A stretch of DNA of 64,000 nucleotides from Strigamia acuminata (lineage: Eukaryota; Arthropoda; Chilopoda; Geophilomorpha; Linotaeniidae): assembly GCA_949358305.1 (NCBI GenBank), contig CASHSZ010000126.1, positions 1 through 64,000 on the forward strand. The letters are read 5' to 3'. The position numbers and the translations under genes were made by a program. The notes beneath the pieces were generated by a model. That model had not been told where the DNA came from, did no database searches, and saw nothing but the letters and a program-made list of their open reading frames with translations. Position 1 is the stretch's first letter. Each line of letters begins with the position of its first letter. Shown here in pieces: positions 33,472 through 45,600 of this stretch.

Positions 33472-36400
33472 ATGGCCGAGATCAAAGCAGTCGTAGAGAA
33501 GATCGAGCGTGGAGAATTTCCAAGCGGAGTTGAGTGGGAGATGTTAAGAGTAAAAGATCTGAAACCACTATTAGCAGAGCGGAACATTGCATCGCCGAGG
33601 ATAAAATGCAAAATGTTGACCGCATTACGAGCAGCTGTAGCTACGGAACTAGGGATCGTAGACGAAGAAGAAGAAGAGAAAAACGAAGAGAAAGTAGAAA
33701 ACAACGATCCGGAGATAGAAGAAAACGCACCGGTACAAGCAAAGATGAACGGCGGATTTAGTGCGGATCAAGTACAAGAGATGATGAAGCAAATGATGGC
33801 GACGATGCTAGCGATGCAGACGAAACCAGAGGCGCCGAAAGAGAAGAAAGAAGTTAAGAACGCGCCAAAATTACCACGATTTTCGGGCACTCGAAGCGAG
33901 CTGCGTACGACCACGCAATGGTTACAGGACGTTCGGGAATACGCGAAGGAGTACCAATGGACGAACGTAACTACGGTGACGACGGCGGCAGCAGCGTTAG
34001 AGGGACCAGCGAAGGTATGGCAAGACAGCGCGGGAACGACGATCCGGAGCTTCGACGCATGGGCGGTGGAGCTAACAAAGAATTTTCCAGATCGACAATT
34101 ATCGTACGAAGACAAAGAAAAATTGATTCGAGCGCCACAGAAGAACGACGAGACCACCGAAACCTATTTGCGTCAAAAATGGGCCACGTGCGAGCGGTTG
34201 GGAATGTCGATCAACGACGCGCAGAATTACTTGTTAGACGGATTAAAGAGCAAATCGGCAACAGCGCCGATGTACGTCGTCAAATATCAGCACATCAGCG
34301 ATATGGTTGGAACGGCGCAAGACTTGGAAGCGCGAGCGAAGGGGACGGTGATCGAAGCGAAGTCGAGGCCAAGCGTGGCAAAGCCGAACGGAAGGGGATT
34401 CGACGCGGGGCCAAAGTGTTACAAGTGCGGCGAGAAGGGACATCAAAAGGCGGATTGTCCGAACGAGCTGAAGTGTTTTAAATGCCACGAGTCGGGACAT
34501 GTGGCGAACGCGTGCCCAAACGGGCCAAAGTGTTTTAATTGTAGCGGATTCGGGCATATGGCGAACACGTGTCCGGAGCCGAAGAAAGAACGGAAGCAGC
34601 CACCGAAGGACAAATTGGACGTTAAGACGAAGAAGATTTGCAAGATCGAAGCCGAGGAGATGCAGCCAGAATTCGAGACCATGATGTGGGTCGATGGAAA
34701 GAAATGCAGCGCGGGAATCGATACGCAAAGCGCCGTGTGTCTAATTAGTAAGACGTTTGCGAAACGTACGAAGATCGAGGAGCCGGACTACGAATACGTG
34801 ATTGAAGGATTTAATCAGGACGCAAGTCGCTACCGCGGGCGAACGAGATGTGATGTAGAAAGCGCAAACGTGAAATTGGCGGGTGTCGAGTTCTACGTGG
34901 TCGACGACGCCAGGATGCCGACGGAAGTCTGGATAGGGAAGCCATTCTTGAAACACCCAACGATCACGATGCAGTCCGACGGAGGATACGTAACGTTCAG
35001 ACCGAGGGAAGGGATGCAAGACGAAGCAGGAATTACAAGAATCGAGCCGAAAATCACTGCAGCAAAGCCGCAAGCGCTCGTGATCGACGAGAACAAAGTG
35101 GTGCCAGCCCACTCGATAAGTTTGGTGACGGTACAAGCGAAGAATCAATCAGACGGGTTGTTTTACGTAGGAAACGAACGCGCGGTGACGGATCGATTAG
35201 AAGTACCGGAAGGCTTGATCGAAGTAAAGAACGAGCGGGCAATAATGCCAATAATCAACGATGGACCAGAAGAAGTACGAGTCACACGAGGTCGAAAGCT
35301 TGGACACGTTGAAATCACCGAAGAAGAACCGTCGTTGCACCAAGTACAAGTCAAGAAAATCGCGACGACCGAGACGAGCCCGAAGACGCGAATAACAGCC
35401 GACGAGATTAACTTGGGCAAATCGGTGACGCCAGAAGAGAAGGAGATTGTACTGACAATGATCAACGACGAATTTCGAGACTGTTTCGCTGCGAGTTTGG
35501 AGGAGGTCGGATGTTTCCCAGATCTCAAGATGGATATCGAAGTTACGACGACAAGACCAACGAATTTACGGCGATACCAGTATTCAGCAGCGCAGCAAAA
35601 AGAGATCGACAAGATGGTCGCTGAGTTGAAAGGAGCAGGATTCGTGACGCGATCAAAGAGTCCATTCAACAGTCCGATCGTGATGGTGCGCAAGAAAACC
35701 GGCGAATGGAGAATTTGTATTGATTTCAGATCGCTCAACGAAATAACGGTGAAGGAACACTTTCCGTGTCCCAGGATGGATGAGTTACTCGACGGGACGC
35801 ACGAATGGCGAGTCTTCCTAGTGTTCGATTTGGCGTCGGGTTACTACCAGATCGAATTGACGGCCGGAGCGCAAGAGAAGACAGCATTTTCGACAATGAA
35901 CGGCAAATACCAGTTTGTGCGGATGCCGTTTGGGTTGATAAACGCGCCGTTTGTTTTCAATTGAGTGATGGAATTGGCGTTCGGACATTTGCCATACGAA
36001 GTACTGCGCAGATATATGGACGATCTTCTATCGGGTGCGAAAACGAACGTGGAGTTGATCGAGAAGATGCGGAAGATCTTAATCGAGGTGAGAAGATCGA
36101 AGCTCACATTGAAGTTGAGCAAGTGCCACTTCCTCTGCGAAGAAGTACAGTTTCTCGGGCTACGACTGACGAAAGACGGCCTACGACCAGGATTCGAGAA
36201 AACAAGCGCGATCCAGAATTTTACGAAGCCAAAAGACGTGCGGGGCGTGAGGAGTTTTTTGGGATTATGTGGGTATTTCCGACGATTCATCGCAGGATAT
36301 GCGACAAAGACAAGAGCGCTGACGAAATTAACTCGAAAGAACGAAACGTTTGTGTGGACGACTGAGTGTGAAGCGGCGTTTCAGGGGTTAATTGGAGAAT

Positions 36401-38181
36401 TGATTGCGGAGCCAGTGTTGAAGATTTACGATAACACACGACCGTGCGAGGTGCATACGGACGCATCACAGGACGGGATCGGAGCAGTATTGATGCAGCG
36501 AGGCGAAGGAAACGACCTGCACCCGATTATCTACGCGAGTAGAACGACGACCGAGTGCGAGAAGCGATATCATTCAACGGAGCTCGAGTTAATGGCGGTA
36601 GTTTGGGCAGTATTGAAATTTCGGATGTATTTGTACGGCGCAGAGTTTACGGTGGTGACAGATTGCGAGGCGGTACGGTACGGATTGAAGAAACGAGAGT
36701 TGACGCCACGAATCGGGAGATGGGTGTTGGCGCTTTCGGAATACAATTTCAAAGCAATACATCGACCGGGATTACTCATGGGGCATGTCGACGCCCTGAG
36801 TAGGAACGCAGAACCAGCGAGCAGCGAGGAAACGGAGATGGAACGACGGTTCAAAGTTAACCAAATTAAATTTACAGAAGGCGACTGGCTCGTAGCTGCG
36901 CAGGAAAGCGATCCCGAATGTAAAGAGTTGAAGGACGCGTTATTGGTAGAGGACAAAAGTTTGTTGGGCGAACGAATGCAGCACAAGATTCGAGGATATA
37001 AGATCAAGAAGGGACACGTTTATTTCGAGTTGGCGGTAAACGGACGACGAAGAGATGTGTTGTATTTGCCCAAAATGATGCGAAGACAGATTACGAGCGA
37101 AGTACACGATGGACACGCGCATCCAGGAGTCGACGCAACGATTGAGGCGATTCGGAAGAGATTTTGGTTCCCCAGGATGCGAAGTTACGTGAAAGCAGCC
37201 GTAGGAGCGTGTATCGAGTGTTTGATGAGGAAGGAACCAGGAGGAAAACGAGCGGGCGAGTTGAATATTATCGAGAGACAAAGGGTGCCATTCCACACTG
37301 TTCACCTGGATCATGTGGGCCCCTTTCCGAAGAGCGGCATTGGATATCGACACATTTTGGTGGCGGTATGCAATTTTTCGAAATTGGTTTTTCTGATGCC
37401 GGTGAAATCAACGAACGCAACGACTACGTGCAAAGAGATTCGGAAGCTATGTGCACGAATGTGGATCCCGACGCGGATTATTACAGATCGAGGAACTGCG
37501 TTCACCAACGCATTGTTTGCAGAGATGTGCACGGAACTTGAGATTCGACACGTGCTGACTTTGACGGAAAATCCGAGAGCGAACGGACAAGTGGAAAGGA
37601 TGAACCGAACGATAGTTCCGATGTTAGCAAGCCAAACGACGAAGGACGACGGGAGCGATTGGAGCAAAGAGATTGACAAGGTTGAAATCGCGATCAACTC
37701 AAGAATCAACCAGTCGACCAAGAAAACACCATTGGAGGTGTTGTATGGATTCCAACCGATCATCGAGCCAAGATTAGCAGCGATAGTAGTCGAGGAAAAC
37801 GATGAAGATGAGACGGAAATCGAAGACGTAAGGAACGAAGCGTACGGAACACTTACGGAAAACCAGATCAAGCAGAAAAAGGCGTTCGATAGACATCGAG
37901 GACCAAGTCGGACATACGAGGTCAGAGATGTGGTCGTCGTACGAAGGAAAGCGATCGCAATACAAGGCAAAGCGGGAAAACTCAGTAATCTGTACCAGGG
38001 ACCTTTGCGAGTAAGTCGGCGGATTTCGAGCACAGTGTACGAGGTTACGAGTCTCGAGAACCCGCCTCGATACAAAACGACCGCACCAATCGACCAGATG
38101 AAGAAGTGGACATTCGAGGACGACGCAGCATCAGGAGCCGAAGACGAATTAACAAGTGTCGGCGGGGACGCCGACATTTAG
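33472..38181 (+). CDS. gag-pol: Gag-pol polyprotein, one internal TGA
   Basis: ATG at 33472, stop at 38179-38181, 1569 codons with a single TGA at 35962-35964. Residues about 25-55 resemble a SAP motif (MLRVKDLKPLLAERNI). A capsid-like region spans about 120-280. Three CCHC knuckles follow near 316-367 (CYKCGEKGHQKADC and two more). The protease site near 415 reads GIDTQSAV, where the family has DTG or DSG. RT has ICIDFRSLNEI and YMDDLLSG (about 847), RNase H has HTDASQDG (about 994), and the integrase has an HHCC zinc site and D, D, E in HLDHVGP, TDRGTAF and GQVERMN. Gag and pol share one frame, so no frameshift is needed. The TGA falls in the NAPF-FN block before YMDD and would block full-length product without readthrough. 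Confidence 0.93.
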
Positions 38182-38194
38182 TCGGATGACCGAG

Positions 38195-38447
38195 TGTGGA
38201 GTTTTTCGGGCTTCTACGGGCGATAACGATCGCCAGGGGGCGGGCGGACATGCAGAATATGTTCGATAGACGTTTTGGGGGTAAACAGCCAATTGGGGGC
38301 TGTTCCTTGTAGTCAACCAATCAGGGTTGACCAGTGAGATATTTAAAGAGGGATTGTTTGTTAATAAAGTTACTTTTGATTTGAACTGAACAAGCGTGTG
38401 TCATGTTATTTCTTAGTCAGCTGTCAATTGGTTTTTGATAGTTTACA
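38195..38447 (+). repeat. 3' LTR of the 5.4-kb Gypsy element
   Basis: 253 bp, same sequence as the 5' LTR by eye. It begins 13 bases after the gag-pol stop codon, so the polypurine tract must be very short or overlap the 3' end of the coding frame. Confidence 0.93.
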
Positions 38448-38456
38448 GACTAATAT

Positions 38457-38758
38457 ACCATACCGCCCCGTTTAAACGCCCGGGTTCAATAAAGCGCCGG
38501 CCCCGTTTTAGCGCCGGGCAGTCATCGGCGATTTACTAAATTGCCGCCGGCCCCGAATAAGCGCCGGGTCCCCAAAAATCACCGATTTTTTGCAACAAAT
38601 CGGTAATTTTTGCAGAAAAATCGCCTTTTTTTGCAAAAAATCAGCGATTTTTCGGTTATGCGCCGGGTTCATTTAATCGCCGGGTTTCATATTGGCGCCG
38701 GGAGAAGCAGCTCAAAAAAAGAATTAAACGCCCGGGCGTTTAAACGGGGCGGTACGGT
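38457..38758. mobile_element. MITE with 28-bp inverted ends and 9-bp target duplication
   Basis: The left end begins ACCATACCGCCCCGTTTAAA and continues ACGCCCGGG; the right end is the complement with one mismatch. GACTAATAT flanks both sides (38448-38456, 38760-38768). A 9-bp duplication fits Mutator-like elements. The interior repeats GCGCCGGG-type modules (at least seven) and AAATCGG/CCGATTT words. Non-coding. Confidence 0.85.
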
Positions 38759-39769
38759 AGACTAATATAGACTTATCAAGTACTTTTCTTATAATTTATT
38801 TTTTCACTTCTAACACAGATTGCCCCCGATGAATTCGTCAAATTTACCCAATTGCAAAACATCATTGGAGGCCAAAAAGTCAAGACAATCATACTTAAAT
38901 GTTCATTTCAACACTGATGCTATTCACAACTGCAGATGTAGTCCACCCTGCTCTCATACAATTTACCTACCATTCACAGAATATTATCAAATATTCCCTC
39001 CTGATTTCAATTTTTATGTATTTACTAAGGTTGAAATGGAAAATAACTTGAATGAAATTTTTAAAGAACAGCTGGCACTGCCATTAGTCAAATTGATTTG
39101 TGACATTGGCTCTATTTTAGGCTTTTTTCTTGGAATATCTACTCTATCAATTTTTGACTTCATGAAAAGTGTTATAAAGCCATGAGATACGCAATTTCTT
39201 CTTCTAATCTAAACTGGTCTCATCTATAATGTTGTAATACTGTACCCACTGCGATATTATTAAGTAGGAGGGGGGCACTGTAAAAACTGTCGTTTAGTAG
39301 GGGTGTTGTCAGTGGCAAAGCTAGGGGGGGCGGCCCCGGGTGTCACCCGGAAAGGGGTGACACCCGTATAGAGATGACACTGGGCCGGGATTGAAAAAAA
39401 ATGTTGATTTTAACTGTTTTCGATGGTGACATCATCGATATCCACCCCGGGTGTCACTATGTCACTGTGTGTTGTAAAGGGGTATTGGAGATGCCGCCAT
39501 GTTTGGTCGCCAGGGTCACTTCGGTGACCCACTATGTAAATGGTCAAGTTATTGTTTTTGTAGGGGGGGGGGGATAACTTATTTGCACATACCCTGTTTA
39601 AAATATGACTATTATTACAAACTTATTACTATTACTGTTCAATGTAGCTCGTGAGCACGTATGCTTTTCTTTCGGCAATCCATACGAATCAGTTTTAATC
39701 CATTCACATCGACGATCCAAAGTAACTTTTGATTAATTCAAATACATTTTAGACTTGATAAGTTCAACA

Positions 39770-40458
39770 TGTGACGGCTGTAAAACCGTGAAGTACGAAA
39801 GTTCACGCGAGGCGGCGCTGTTTAATTGAACGCGCGTAGTTTAAATACAGTAACAAGAGTTATAGTGATTATTATGACTAAACGAATAAATATAAGACAT
39901 TTAGTGAACAGAATAAAGTGTTATTAAATACTACATTGATTTTATTGAATCAATATTAAAGTTTATACTTACCTGTGAAAAGAACCAATTGGACTCTTCC
40001 AAATTTGGTCCTATCTTTAGATCGGAACCCCAAATCTCGATATGTCTCTGTGGCGGATGGAGGTGTCAATATCTCCCGCGATGGTTACGGACCATTGTGT
40101 GACTATTAATATCTAAAGTTTATTTATTGTTCTTTATAAAGCTTTAGAATTGTTTCCATTTCACGAAACAATTGATTTAATAATCGATTGTCCATATCTC
40201 GGTGATGCAGAGAATTCTCCGCATCCTTGTGCATTCTCGCACAACGTTATTTGGGACGATGCCGCGAAGCCAGCCCTATTCCTCGGCCCGCCTGTTTAAA
40301 CGTGGCTAGAACCCAGTTTTTCTTTGTAATAAACATAATCATGTTGTAATTATCGTAAGTTCGTATTATTCAGTTGTATTTCACTTAGACCACATATTTG
40401 TCGCTTATTTCGGTTAGTTTAGTGTATTATTTACCTATCAAAAGGTAGAATCGTCACA
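39770..40458. mobile_element. Second solo LTR-like element, 689 bp
   Basis: Ends TGTGACGG...TCGTCACA, flanked by the 4-bp duplication AACA (39766-39769, 40459-40462). The same terminal heptamers occur on the element at 28587-30176, but the interiors do not obviously match. AATAAA-type signals lie near 39886 and 39914. Non-coding. Confidence 0.7.
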
Positions 40459-40968
40459 AACACTCATCAAATTCACATTCAAATTAAATAAATTTTCAAA
40501 TGCCCCAATTGGAAATTCAAGTGGGCATGATGACAATCACATGTCAAAATAACGAGATTTTAAGCAGATAATTAACATAATCCAAGCAATGAAAAATTAT
40601 TTACTTTCAGTTATGAAAACAAACTTGGACCTGTTTGAATAAATAAAATAATTGGTACTTGCTGCCTGATGTAGGTCCATACATAAAGTTTGTTAAAAAA
40701 TTATCCTCCCCCCTTATGAATTTCTGAAACAATAGGCCATAATAATTTTAGTTTTCTGAAAAATCAAATTGCTTTATTTTGACTACAAAATGTCATTGTT
40801 TTCATTTTTTATTTATCAAACTGTTTCACACTTGTATAACAAATGTATAACAGAGACAGCAATGCAATAAATTTACAACATTCAATGCTATTCTGAGTGT
40901 AATCACAGCTAATACGCAACATCAGAAAAGTTTACGTATGCCACTTCTCCACACACATTGTTGCAGTC

Positions 40969-41140
40969 ATGAACCAGTTAAGAAGATTGAGAAAAAAGAA
41001 AATTGAAAAAATTGCCAAAGATTTCCTCAAGGTTTACAAAACAGAAACAGCAATACACAACGATCATCATTGTTCAACAACAAAAGCCGGGTTTTGATGA
41101 CCATTATTGCGTTATCTACCATGTACAAATGGGCGATAAA
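40969..41140 (+). pseudogene. Duplicated and truncated first exon of the channel gene
   Basis: From the ATG at 40969 the sequence repeats the first exon of copy 2 (MNQLRRLRKKKIEK start) with few changes and lacks 12 bases near the middle. It breaks off after the TM1 start (ATTATTGCGTTATCT). The upstream bases (ACAACATCAG, GTTTACGT, ATTGTTGCAGTC) also match 42590-42642. It carries the same apparent frame shift before TM1 as copy 2, so the shift predates this duplication. Confidence 0.8.
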
Positions 41141-42060
41141 TTAAAACCCCACTAATTTGCCTTGGATTTCTACTAAAAAAACTAAATCTTCCACTAACTG
41201 ACTTTCACACTAAATTAATTTTTTCCGTCCCACTATTTTAACTAAACCCAAATTAACTAATTTTCCCACTAAAGAGATTTGTTTAAACCGAACTGGCTTT
41301 TCCACTAAAAAAAACTTATTACAACACACAGAATTCTTTACTGTGTGTTGTAACATTAATTTTTAATTTTTTGAGTAAAAAGGCTGATTTTATCTTCAGA
41401 CTTGGTTGATAGGCATCTGGACATATGGCGTGTGACATCATGAATAGTGAATTATGATGAATTATGAATTATGAGTAGTTGTGATGTAAGTAAAAACAAA
41501 CACGCAGCCATGTAAGTTTGTGCAGTTGTCATTTCGATCTGCATGATCGAGTAAGCTACTAATATGATGTTACAACATGCTTATAAATTGTACGTATACT
41601 ACAACATTTAGACCAATTAACCAACTATAGAAAGGTTCTGTTGTTCATCTTTTGCCACGCAACAAAACAAGGTAAGAGAAAATCGAAATTGTAAACATTT
41701 ATGTATAACAGAGACAGCAATGCAATAAATTCACTAAATTCAATGCAATCCTGTGTGTAATCACAGCTGATATCAAACATCAGTAAAGTTTGCCAGGTTT
41801 TTACCATTTATAAATGTTAGTTGGTAAATAATCTTGGTCATTTTGATTGAATGTAATAAAACAGAGCGCCTGGAAAAAGTCGTTTAATAGTTTGTCAATA
41901 AAACATTTTGTGTTAAAAAATGCCTGTAACTATGGCAATAACACAACATAAAAGTAGCAATATCTTATCTGCTATGATACATTCCTCCCTAAAACCATAA
42001 ATGAGACTTTTCTTATTGATTTCAAAAAGCAAATAAAACATTTTTAAAGCAAAAATAGAC

Positions 42061-42480
42061 AGGTGCATTCAATTCTAAAATAGCTTTCAAAAACCGTTTT
42101 CTGAAAACGATGAAAACGGTTTTCAACATTGAGCAGTGTTAGCACCAACAGCTGTCAACAGTTTTCAACAGCCACGGAGCATGCTCAGTCTGCAATCGAC
42201 GCGCAAATGCGGCCGAGAATTGGCCGCATTTATCGTTCTTAAATGCAAATAAATTAAATAAACTTACATTTTTGTGTGTGTGTGCTACCACCGCGATCTA
42301 TTCGAATACAAAATGGCGGCCCGGGAAAACGATTTGAAAACCACGAAAACCACGATTTTCTGGTTTTCATGAAATCGATTTTCAAGAAAACTGATTTCCG
42401 AAATGTGACGTCAAATGCGTCTACATCCGGTGTGGGAAAACGGCAAAAACGGGGAAAACCATTTAGAATTGAACGCACCT
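42061..42480. mobile_element. MITE, AGGTGC-ended family, copy 2
   Basis: AGGTGCATTCAATTCTAAA and TTTAGAATTGAACGCACCT are inverted ends. The interior is rich in AAAACGG/CCGTTTT inverted words. Same end motif as 31845-32457. It lies 160 bases before the start of channel copy 2. Confidence 0.8.
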
Positions 42481-42642
42481 AATGCTTGAAACTTGTTTCC
42501 AATTTCATGAAAAAATAATTAGTGCAAGAAGAACAAAAGATATTAAATAAATAAAAAAGCAACGATATTTAATTAAAACAGCTAATATCCAACATCAGTA
42601 AAGTTTACGTTTGCTATCTATTCCGCACATATTGTTGCAGTC

Positions 42643-45600
42643 ATGAACCAGTTAAGAAGATTGAGAAAAAAGAAAATTGAAAAACTTGCCAAAGATTTTC
42701 TTAAGGTTCACAAAACAGAAACAGCAATACACAAGCTATTTTTCAACGATCATCATTGTTCAACAACAAAAGCCGGGTGTTGATGACCATTATTGCGTTA
42801 TCTCTATGCATGTACCAATGCTCCGATGTCATCATTCTCTACAAAAGCAAGCCTGTAAAAGTTGATGCATCCTTCACAGAACCAGCAATTGATGATTACC
42901 CCGCAATTAGTATTATATCACTTGAAACGGATGACAGTTTGACTTATCAAAGAGAGAACTCAAAAAAGAAAGGTAGGTGGTTATGGTTAGGGGCCGTCCA
43001 TAAATTACGTAACGCAAATTTTTGGATTTTTAGACCCCCTACCCTTGTAACAATTTTTGTCCAACTTAATAGTTACGTACTTTTATGATTTTAAATTGAT
43101 TTAATTGGATTTAAGCTACTTTTTTGTATTTTAGTATGCAGCAATAACTTGATCTTCTACATAGACAACCATATGAAACTCACAACAGTAATGAATAAAT
43201 ATAATTTTACCAAAGTGATCAAAGCCATAACTTTTAAACGAGTAAGCAAACAAAGCCAAAATAGAAATTAAACAAAATCACAAAAATTATTAATCCTGAT
43301 TCTTTCTGCAGGGAACAAAATCTTATTCTAATAAGTTTCAAACTCGAGAGAAATACACGGCTTACGCCTCAGCGACTCAATTGTTAAATAGTATTTTTTT
43401 TTCAATTTTATTGCACATTTCTGTTAACATTTAATAGCAAAACTGATTACCCCATTTAGATAAAAAATTACCACTTGGTCCTGAATCCCAGTTACTGATA
43501 AAAGAAAAAGAAAGAACAACTCGTCCAGATCGTCTGATGGTTGTAGTAAGTATGAATGCATAGATGTAGCATACTTTTTTTAGCTGTGTAATTTTGCGGT
43601 TCTAGTCAGTTCAGAAAGTTTGGAATAATTATTTTTAATACTTAGTGACATGCCTACAGATTCATTATAAGATGATCCCACGATCAGATCATGTGATACT
43701 AATACCATTATGTCATATTTACTTGGCTCTTTACATGTATGTGAGTTTTTGTAGCAAAATCTATTACTATAGGTTTAGGCAAACAACTGATCTTCAGCTG
43801 TTGGGATGAGAAAATTTTCAATAATATTGCAGTCAGCATCGGAATTTACAGCTCCTCAGATAAAACACAAGCCCCTTGTGTCATTATAATCGGCACAGCT
43901 CTGCATCATTACTTTAGCACAAACTGGGTGGCCAGTTTCATGTTTGAGTCTCCAAACCTTTTCATTATTATTTAGACCTAAAAATATAAGCATTTCATAG
44001 TTGAACAATGGGTAGGTGGTTGCTTTATTATGTAAAATCTACGGACAAGTGGTATATAGCGGCGGATTTAGCTTTTCGGAAGCCCTGAGCTTGAGGTTTT
44101 TCCGGAGCCCCTTTACAAAAATTTTTATTAGCGATCTTTTTTTTTTAATACATTGCCTTGTGTCTTGGGGGCCCCTTAGAATTTGGGGACCCTAGGTTCA
44201 AGCCCTATTAGCCCTTATGTGGTATGTTAGATTTTTTTAAATATCAGAACTTCATTCTTACGGATTAAATGTAAATCCGTACTTATGATGGCAGATCATA
44301 TGAATATTGAGACACAAATCCTAACTTAAACTCCCCCCGCAAAAAAAAACCTAGGTAGAAACGGAAAAAATTTGAGGAGAATAGTGTCTAATAATTATGA
44401 TGGAAATAAAAAGACAAAACTAATGAGTTCTCATACCAGAAAGCTAAGTTATCTTTCTATTCTTCTTTGAAAATAAAAATATGCTGTCCTTCTTTCCCAA
44501 ATTAACTAATCCACATACAGTATATTCTTATCATTACCATTACAGGTGACCATGATTGCAAAAGCATACTGTCCAACTGTCAATATAGTACCAACATTAG
44601 AAATGCATATAGCAGAAATATATCAAGAAAATATATTTGCTTTTACTGCAAAAAAAGTAAGATGATTAGTAATATTGATGTTATTAATAAATTTGTTTAC
44701 AAAATTAAAATGGCATTCTAACCTAACCTAACTTTTCCTAATCCAAACTCATCTTGTAAAGACAAAATATTGATTCAGGATACTTTTACCTGCGAACAGA
44801 CATTTCAAACCAAAGCAATTTTCTCCCATCCGAATAAAATCATCACTAACTCTTTGTTTGTAGTACACATTTGTGAATAGAAGATTGCATCCTTGTGTGG
44901 ACATCTCGACTATGGAAAAATGTCACGCGGATTGTTACTTACAAGCAATTAATCAACGAAATTTTACTTGCCAGTATGTTGTTTGTCTATTCTTACACTA
45001 TGTTAGCACAGTGTTCTAAGATACAGCTATGTGGTCCGGGCAGGTTTGCTAGACCCAGCAACTTATACCTAGCAATGTTAAATTCCCTTGTTCATGTAGA
45101 TAGCTTGTTAGTACAGACAACTTTGAAGGACCCATCCTGAGCCCGAACTATATACCGTATACTTGATATTGGTTTTAAAACATTTTATACAGTAGACTCA
45201 CAATTTAAAACAATCAAGTCTAAAGTTGCTTCTGGGGCTCCTCTGGGATTAGGAGCCCTGAAGATTATGCTTCAATACTTTCAATGTACCGTACTCCTTC
45301 GATTAAGAGTCCCCCTTGAATAAGAGCCGCGGCAGACAAAGCAAAAATACCTTCTTAAAAGAGACCGGATATATATGTGAAATAAAATTCGGTTTATGCA
45401 CATAAAATATGCAGTAAAAATTTCATTTTATGCGAAAAAAAAAAATGAAAATATGCAAATTAAAATAATTTATTTCAATCAAATTAGTTGTTGCAATAGC
45501 AAATCAGCACCATTTCTAAGTGTTGTGTTGTAAAACTGTGTCGCTTGTCAGTAAGCACATAATAATAATAAGTTATTATAGGAACAATACGGTATTTTTT

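Larger units (their letters stand above)
33029..38447 (+). mobile_element. Ty3/Gypsy LTR retrotransposon, 5419 bp
   Basis: Two 253-bp LTRs (33029-33281, 38195-38447) look identical by eye, start TGTGG and end TTTACA. They flank one gag-pol frame and carry a 4-bp target duplication GACT (33025-33028, 38448-38451). It sits in intron 11 of channel copy 1 in the same direction as the gene. Matching LTRs mean a recent insertion. One in-frame TGA (35962-35964) interrupts reverse transcriptase. The duplication lies inside the 9-bp target duplication of the MITE at 38457, so this element came after the MITE. Confidence 0.95.
30177..39185 (+). pseudogene. DEG/ENaC channel copy 1, second half (rest of exon 7 and exons 8-12)
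   Basis: Exons: 30177-30387 (3' part of exon 7), about 30912-31025, 31689-31768, 32752-32847, 32901-33010 and 38819-39185. Exon 7 resumes with IQIPNIVVCS, the FPAVTICN equivalent of a second ectodomain. QYHPSTALITIVYP and NLCEEKCLETKL follow, then CRCSPPCSHTIYLPFTEYY. A second TM2 (LVKLICDIGSILGFFLGIST) has a GIS filter triplet. The protein ends at 39185. Lengths of exons 9-11 (80, 96, 110) equal those in copy 2. Exon 8 is 114 bases against 109 and cannot be joined in phase; the conserved LRFGNMSYINSIFGKC frame starts after an apparent shift. With the solo LTR in exon 7, this half has no intact start. Intron 11 holds a Ty3/Gypsy element and a MITE. Confidence 0.82.
39186..42642. other. Spacer between the two channel genes, TE-rich
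   Basis: No intact gene. At 39310-39560 is a degenerate element starting CAGTGGCAAAGCTAGG with repeated GGTGACACCC words, hAT-like in look. A solo LTR (39770-40458), duplicated first-exon relics (40969 and 41705) and a MITE (42061) are listed separately. TTAGTGGG-type A/T-rich repeats fill 41140-41320. Confidence 0.5.
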
